A program made the translations under genes and the position numbers. The notes beneath the pieces were generated by a model. The model had not been told where the DNA came from, ran no database searches, and saw only the letters and a list, made by a program, of their open reading frames with translations. Source: Maylandia zebra (taxonomy: Eukaryota; Chordata; Actinopteri; Cichliformes; Cichlidae). From it: a stretch of 64,000 nucleotides of DNA. This document shows, in pieces, positions 57,709-64,000 of the stretch. The DNA lies in contig NC_135170.1 of NCBI RefSeq assembly GCF_041146795.1, positions 19,400,033 through 19,464,032 on the forward strand. The letters run 5' to 3'. How positions within the stretch are numbered: the first letter of the stretch is position 1; every line of letters starts with the position of its first letter.

Positions 57709-60700
57709 CTGTCCCTGCTGGGGATTGGCTGGCTGGCCGGAGGGCTGCTGTCCTGTTTGTCCATAGTACGCAGCCTGCTGCCTGTAGTACTCCGCCCAAG
57801 CTGCGCTGTAGTCCTGCTGGCCTCCCGTTGTGGATGCTGAACCTCCTCCTCCTCCTGCTGCTGCTGCTCCTGGAGCTGCAGGTGCTGTACCGGGTATAGA
57901 GCCGCCTGCCTGGGCTGAGAAACAGAAACAGACACAGACATGAAAAATTAAACAACAACAACAAAATTACATAAATTACTACCTAACATATGCAACATAC
58001 TCGTACCCATCTTCTTGTAGTACTCCTCCCAGGCCTTGGTGTAGTCCGGCTGGCCCCCCGGTGTCTGTGCAGCCTGGGTCTGGTCACCTGCGGCTTGGGC
58101 ACCTCCAGCCTGGTTTGCGGGGTACGGGGCTGGCGCAGCCCCCGATGGCTGCTGGTAGTACTGAGCGTAGTAGGCCGCCCAGGCTGCATTGGGGTCATTG
58201 GCTGCTGCCTTGCCTAGAAAAGACGCAGGGTGGAGGGGGTGAGGTCCTCATAGGGTGAGGGTGAGCCCCTGCTACTGGCCTGGAGACCGGGCTTGGAGAC
58301 CAGGGGGAGGAAACAGAGACAGGGTTAGAGCCAGAGCTGCTACAGATAAAGACACCGCATCTCATCACATTTCCATCAGAACTCCTGTTGACCTTCTCAG
58401 ATTAAAAAAAAAAACAAGTATAATGAGAAATAAGTGTGAGGGCTGAGCAGTAAACACTTAAAATCAGCAGAGGTGGTGAAGCCAGCAGTGACTCACTGGG
58501 GTCATGTGGTGGTTGAGGCTGCCACTGCTGGTAGGTGTTGCTCCAGCCCTGCGAGCTGTACTGGGGAGGACCTGGAGGACCACCACTGAGGAAAGAAGAA
58601 GCGCTTTCTTATTTAAAAAACCAAAAAAACCAAAAACATCTCAGGGTCATCGTCAGTTCTCTGAAATCTGCTTTAAAGCTGCAGCCACTCACTGTGGAGG
58701 TCCAGGAGCCCCAGGCGGTCCGGGGTTGTAGGGGTTTGGGCTGTAAGGAACCATTGGCCCAGCAGGACCTGGCCCAGCTGTCCCCGGGCCCACAGGACAC
58801 AGTGGACCCTGAAACACATCACATGATGCCACATGCCGAGTGTTCTTCTTGATCGGTAACTTAAGAAATAATAATTAAGAATAATGATAATCTAGAATGA
58901 CAAGCACCTCGATCTTCTCCTCAATGAGCTGCTTGGCGTGGTCGATCTGCTGCGGGGACCCACGAATGATAAAAAGCTTAAAGTTGGGGTCTCCGTTGGG
59001 GGGTGGCTGTCGAGAGATTTCCACGAATGCCCCCGTCTGCTGGTTGATGGACTTGACGTTCTCTCCTCCTCTGCCAATCACAAGCCCACACTTTTGGGCG
59101 GGAATAGAGAAGGTCATTTCCCCTCCGGGGGGACCCCAACCGCCTTGTCCCCCACCTCGCCCCCTATTGCCTGAAGGCATTCCTGGAGGACCTGGGGGAC
59201 CCTGTGGACAATTATACCACATTACTTCACATATGCCCAGTACGTCACAGCCTCTGGTGATTTTGCCTCATCTGACTACGTTAAAAACAAACAAAAAAAA
59301 AACGAAACAAAAAAACAAGGCTAAGCACTTAATTTATCCAAATATTTATGGACGTTATGATGTGAGGCCTTCATCTATTGATTTATGATGTTTTAGAGTG
59401 TGACAGCTGATCCGTACCCCCTGTCCCTCCTCTCTGACCCGGATGCTCTGCAGCAGGTCGTTGATGATCTGAGCCGCGTGCTCGCAGCGTTCAGGCGGAC
59501 CGCTGATGTGTGCGATCTTATCTGGACCGGTCCCGTCATCTGGAAGGGATTTAAAAGTGCATTAAGCGTTTGGGATTAACACTAAATGAAATCAATCAGG
59601 TCAGCTTCCAGCACCGGTCAAAGTGAGAATTAACAGCTTTCTGTAAATTAGGATCTCAAAAAAAGTGCAAAGTGGTAAAAAACAAAAACAAACAAAAAAG
59701 AAAACACGCTAAAGGGTCATGCCAGGTGACGTTCTGATGTGACCATTGTTCTTGTAACACTGGATCTATGCAGGGATCCTTCTTTATCTGATTTTCTTTT
59801 CAACATACAAGTCAAATCAATAGAAGAAGAAAAGGAGCCAATTTTACCAGCTCTACACAACAGCTTACGCAAAAGGCAATCACACTGCCTGAGTAAAAGA
59901 TTCACCTGATACAAAGGGGCAAAGTACAGCAGATGCACAGGCTGTCAGGCTAGACAGCGAGTTTGTGACGCTTCATTTGTAGGCAAACTTTTACCCCCTC
60001 AAAAAATATCACTGCAATGGAGAAACCTGGTAATTATGTGTTTTAGGGCTTGTACTTCCAGGGGATTTGTGCCACCTAAAGACTCTCTGATGGATGGCAG
60101 TGCCAGCTGCCAGCATCTGTTCTGGTACTAATAACATTCATATTGATTTTACTAAATTTACTAAATTAAGTGGTGGCAGCTAAATGAGACCAAAACAGAG
60201 GAAAGCAGAACGTCAGCAAATGCGAAAGACGTATAAATGAAGCCACAACGCCGTCGTCAGAGCGTCCCACCTTGTTTGAACTGTATCCTGACTCCGGCAT
60301 CATTCTGAATTTTCTTGATCATCTCTCCATTGCGTCCAATGACCACACCCACCGAGTGTCGTGGTACTGGGATCTAATATGACAAAAAAAAAAAAAACAC
60401 ATCTATTGCTTCCTCTGTTTGTGATTTGGTTAAAAAAATGTTTTTAAAAACCCTCTGCAGTCACTTCCAGTCTTGCTCCGACACACAAACTTACATCCAT
60501 GCCGCCTCCCATTCGGGAGCTGAATTCGCTTCTTTCGCTGTAGCCGCCTTGGTCTCTGTCCCTCAGAATCTCCTGCACCATCTCCTGGGCTTGCTGAAAA
60601 ACCATTAAGGATCAGGAAGCTCGGCACTATGCCACATTTACTTAGACACAATAACAGGACTTTAAAGTTATACCTGGACTTTGTATGGGTCTCCAATAAT

Positions 60701-63700
60701 GCGCAGAGGCTTGTCAACGTTGGGTCCCTGAGAGGCATCCTGGATTAGGATCATCTTGACCCCTGCACGCTCCTGCATCCAATAACACATAATGAAACAT
60801 AATTATCAGCCATACGCACTTGAAAGTGTTTACCTACTCTGGAGTTGCCTCCACTTAGGCTTTTACTGGCACACTAACAGGCTAATTTGGCTATTTTATA
60901 TACAGTGAGCTTAATGTATAAGAATTATACTATCTATTATAAATTAGAAACATTAATGGCTTTAAAATGAATGTTGTGCTCCTCTTTAGTCCCACCCTTG
61001 CATGGTGCATGGATTGCTGCTATAAAGCATCAGGCTGACTGCTTTCAGTCTGCAGGAAAGCTCATGATCTTGCCCTGATCCAGTGTAAGACAAACCCAAT
61101 TAAAAACCTCACATTCCTGTAGGATTAAATTAACTCAGACCTTTGCTGCTATTTTAATGTGAAAATACTGACTTTAAGAAAAAGGTTCAGATTTGGCCTA
61201 ATCAACTCTGGTTGGGTCATGCTGACTTCTAAAAATGCTGAAGCAAAAAACATGAAACTTACCTGTAGCTGTTTGATGGTCTCTCCTCCCTTGCCGATGA
61301 CTAGGCCGGCCTTGCCGGCTGGGATCATCATCTCATGAACTGCGCCGTTCTGCCCGTTGCTGGAGTCATGATAAGAAGAAAGAGGGGGAGTACCTCTTCC
61401 TCGGGAGACTATCTCATTTAGCAGCCTCTTGGCTTTCCTAACCAAGGGAGGAGCTGATTGGTTACTTCATTTAAGAAACACATCACTCTAGTGTTTAGAA
61501 TTAAGCACCAGACCGTTAAAACGCTTCCACATAAAACTGCAATGAGTGTATTTGTATGACGTCTAAAACTCACTGTATGGAGTCTTGTGTCCCTGTGAGG
61601 GAGACGTTTCTCTCTGGAAGACCTCCACTGTCTGCACAGGCAGAAAATGTTCATATTTAACAAACTGAGCATAAAAATAATAATAATCAGAAGAAGTTTA
61701 CACACACTCATCCTGGGCATGAATGTCATGGTAATTTCAGGCTTTTAATCATTTCTTTGAACTGTTCTTTATCCAGGGTGGTTAGTGACTGTACAGCATA
61801 CACCTTTAATGACTTAAAAAAATGTAGTTTCAATATTTTTTCGATTTTCTACAATCCACACAGTCTCAAAAGTATAGATAAAGTTAAATGTCTGTTAGTG
61901 AGTTGTACCTTAACCGGATGCTTTTGGTAGTCATCAAAAAACTTCTGGCAAAATTACAGCTGGATATCTGACCACGCTTCCTGACAGAATTTAGAAGAGT
62001 TCATTTAAACTTGTTGGTTTTCTAGCACAGACTCAGATTTTAATCTTAAAGCATTAAGCATACAATAGGGTTGAGATCAGGGCTTTGGGAAGACCATTCC
62101 AAAAGTGTCAGCCTGCTTTTATCTATTCCAAATGCAGTTTTGATTTGTGTTTAGGATCATGGCCCTGGTGGGACACCCAACTGTGTTGGAGTTTCACTTA
62201 TCTAGCTGTTGATTTGAGGTGAAGTTGAAGAATTTGGAGATAGTCCTCCTTCCTCATTATTCCAACTTCTTTGTGCAATGTACCAGTACCACTGGCAGCT
62301 AAACAGTCTCAGAGCATGATACTACCACCACCATGCTTGACATTACAGCGTTAGATACAGTGTTCTTAGGTGCCTTTACTCCTCCAAAGTAGTAAAGGAG
62401 AGGCCTCTTGTGGGAAGCGTGACCATAAAGCTTTTCTCCAGAAGGCATTCAGCTTGTCCATGTGTGGAAATTTGAGTAAAGCCTGAAGGTGTCCACTTTG
62501 GAGCAGGGGCTTCTTTCTTGGTCGGCACCCTCTCAGACTACGTCCACACTAGCCCGGATAGATTTGAAAACGTCGTTTTAGAAAGTCTGCGTTTTTGAGT
62601 GTCCACACTGCGACGGGACAGCTCTGTTTTCAAATGTATGCGTTTTCAAAACGCCGTCTCAGTGTGGACGGGAGGCCAAAACGGAGAGAAAACGATGCAT
62701 TTTCAAATGAAAACGCATTAGTGTGGACGTAGCCTCAGTTCATGATGATGTAAAGCTTGTTTCACTGTGGCAGTGACACTGGTGTTCCAGCAGTCTTTTA
62801 TGGCAGGCTTGAGTCTTGGTGGTTCCTGGGTTGTTCCTAAACATCTTAACCAGTTGCTTTTAAACTGAGGGTGACCGCTGGGGTCTTCTTCAGATCTTGG
62901 CAAAGTGGTGACATATCTGAAAAACTTTACTTCAGATATTTTTTGTTTGAATCCATGATTGTGATATCTGCAGTTGTTTAGAAATGGCTCCAAGAGACTC
63001 ACCCACCTTGTGTAAATCTACAATTCTCCATCTTAGATCTTCACTAAATGCCTTTCAGTGAAGAACAGCATTAAGTGAGCGTATGTAAAGGTTTGACCCT
63101 ATGTGGATTAGAGAAAATCCAAAATAAACCCAAACTTGTACACTAAATTCTTGTTTTATAAAGTAATTAAAGATGCATGCTGTACAATCATTTCACCCTG
63201 AAAAAAGAAAACCCCAAATTACACTGACATTCACGCCCAGGATGAGTATCTGTAGACGACGAGTGCAACCAGTACCTGGAGCTATCTGAACCTTGCAACC
63301 CGACTCTTGCTGTATCTTATTGATCTGTTCACCGCCACGGCCAATAACTGAAGAGAGAAGGTGGGGTTTAAAAAAAAGTGTGGTATACAGTACGTGTTAA
63401 AATAAAGCTGGGCTACACTCACTGAGTCCCACCATACTGTCTGGAACACTGTACTCCTCTGTGGTGGAGGTGGGTCTGATGCCATGATTACAGGAGGGAT
63501 ACAAAGGTGGGGGGGAAAAAAGCAATAAATCAGACAATAGCAAAGTCAGATTAATACACAGTCACCTGAGAGGTACGAGATCTCACCTTTGCTGTGCAAG
63601 AGCAGCTAGCTGTGCACCAATAGCTGAATGAGAAAACAAGGCAGGGGAGAGGTTTAGGATTACCAACGGACTAATGTGGAGGACGCAGACACCCACTGTT

Positions 63701-64000
63701 GACTGTAGGTCACAAATAACAATGCATGCAACAGTAAGATGAACTCACACAGCGCTTTGGCTGACTCCAAGTCACTCTGAGCAGCCAGCTTCTTGGTATC
63801 TGGCTCATCTGTCAGAGGAGGAAATGAAATGAATGTTCATAGGAGACTCCCTGGAACTAAAATAATCACAAAGCGAAATAAAGGTGCAGTCACCAGTATT
63901 TGTGTCCTCTAGCTGTCGTTTCTGCGCAGTGAAGGGAAAACTATCTGGAGCAGTGCTGTTGTTCACAGGAGGACCAGCGTCGCCCCCGATCTTAGCTGCG
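57709..64000 (-). CDS. khsrp: KH-type splicing regulatory protein (FUBP2), 5' end outside the window
   Basis: Exons in order of translation: 63894->64000, 63749-63808, 63587-63623, 63423-63475, 63276-63347, 61574-61631, 61263-61437, 60674-60772, 60495-60593, 60271-60373, 59418-59539, 58908-59201, 58693-58808, 58497-58585, 58007-58213, 57709-57914. Four KH domains carry GxxG loops: GRGGEQ, GKGGET, GRNGEM and GRGGEN. The fourth domain ([20 protein letters not shown]) fits KHSRP better than FUBP1. Pro/Gly-rich linkers follow, then the tyrosine-rich C-terminal repeats [25 protein letters not shown] and [23 protein letters not shown] binds AU-rich 3'UTRs and promotes mRNA decay, and also acts in splicing and microRNA processing. 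Boundaries of the second and third exons are the least sure. The Gly-rich N terminus lies beyond 64000. Confidence 0.94.
61695..63258 (-). mobile_element. Tc1-like transposon relic in a khsrp intron
   Basis: The ends are inverted: ACTCATCCTGGGCATGAATG near 61706 and its complement around 63226-63248, with one or two changes. The inside reads, on the minus strand, as decayed Tc1-like transposase or flank (e.g. near 62330, the ATGCTTGACATTACAG block typical of these elements). A small MITE is nested in it at 62537-62733. It lies between the exons encoding the first KH domain. Confidence 0.7.
62537..62733. mobile_element. MITE, 197 bp, nested in the Tc1-like relic
   Basis: The ends ACTACGTCCACACTAG and TAGTGTGGACGTAG are inverted, and CTCAG flanks both sides as a likely target duplication. 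The body is rich in TTTTCAAA/AAACG blocks that are themselves inverted, so the whole unit could fold. It has no coding capacity. Confidence 0.75.

Noticed and set aside
57452..57964. Ser/Arg-rich 170-codon frame as a separate gene
   Set aside because: It is the wrong frame of the last khsrp exon; the frame with [12 protein letters not shown] continues correctly from the upstream exon.

Overview
The window is vertebrate nuclear DNA, almost certainly from a ray-finned (percomorph-type) fish. It has many small introns with GT-AG boundaries, vertebrate orthologues whose exons I could join in frame, and the usual fish repeats (Tc1/mariner, hAT MITE, non-LTR retrotransposons, tRNA-derived SINEs, tetranucleotide arrays). 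The species cannot be fixed from the sequence alone. No bacterial feature, CRISPR array or viral gene was seen.

Layout: (1) 1-13,100, minus strand: tnpo2 (transportin-2), 23 coding exons joining to 887 codons. It hosts six box C/D snoRNA-like units, one of them in an apparent 3'UTR intron. (2) 14,591-29,780, minus: an il27ra-type class I cytokine receptor, 16 coding exons joining to 826 codons, with a tandem duplication of the cytoplasmic exon that carries the C-terminal tyrosine motif. (3) 31,363-33,060, minus: rln3 (relaxin-3), two coding exons, 147 codons. (4) about 34,740-55,030, plus: rfx1, 17 coding exons, 893 codons, with X-box-like sites and a CCAAT box at the promoter. (5) 56,300-64,000, minus: khsrp, four KH domains and C-terminal Tyr-rich repeats; its 5' end lies outside the window. 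rfx1 and khsrp are tail to tail.

The order il27ra - rln3 - rfx1 matches the human 19p13.12 neighbourhood, which supports the receptor assignment. tnpo2 and khsrp are also on human 19p13 but further away. The genes form no operon-like pathway. Their products are a nuclear import receptor, a cytokine receptor subunit, a neuropeptide precursor, an X-box transcription factor and an mRNA decay/splicing factor.

Mobile DNA sits mainly in introns. There are two copies of a long-TIR mariner-like element whose third acidic residue gives a 41-residue spacing (one complete, one truncated, both with the same internal stop), one nearly intact Tc1-like element (37-residue spacing) in rfx1 intron 2, several Tc1 relics, one hAT-type MITE, and LINE fragments. 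The observations most worth checking are the multi-snoRNA organisation of tnpo2, the duplicated signalling exon of il27ra, the X-box/CCAAT module at rfx1, and a near-perfect hairpin between rfx1 and khsrp. All exon boundaries were read by eye from splice consensus and phase; no alignment was run.
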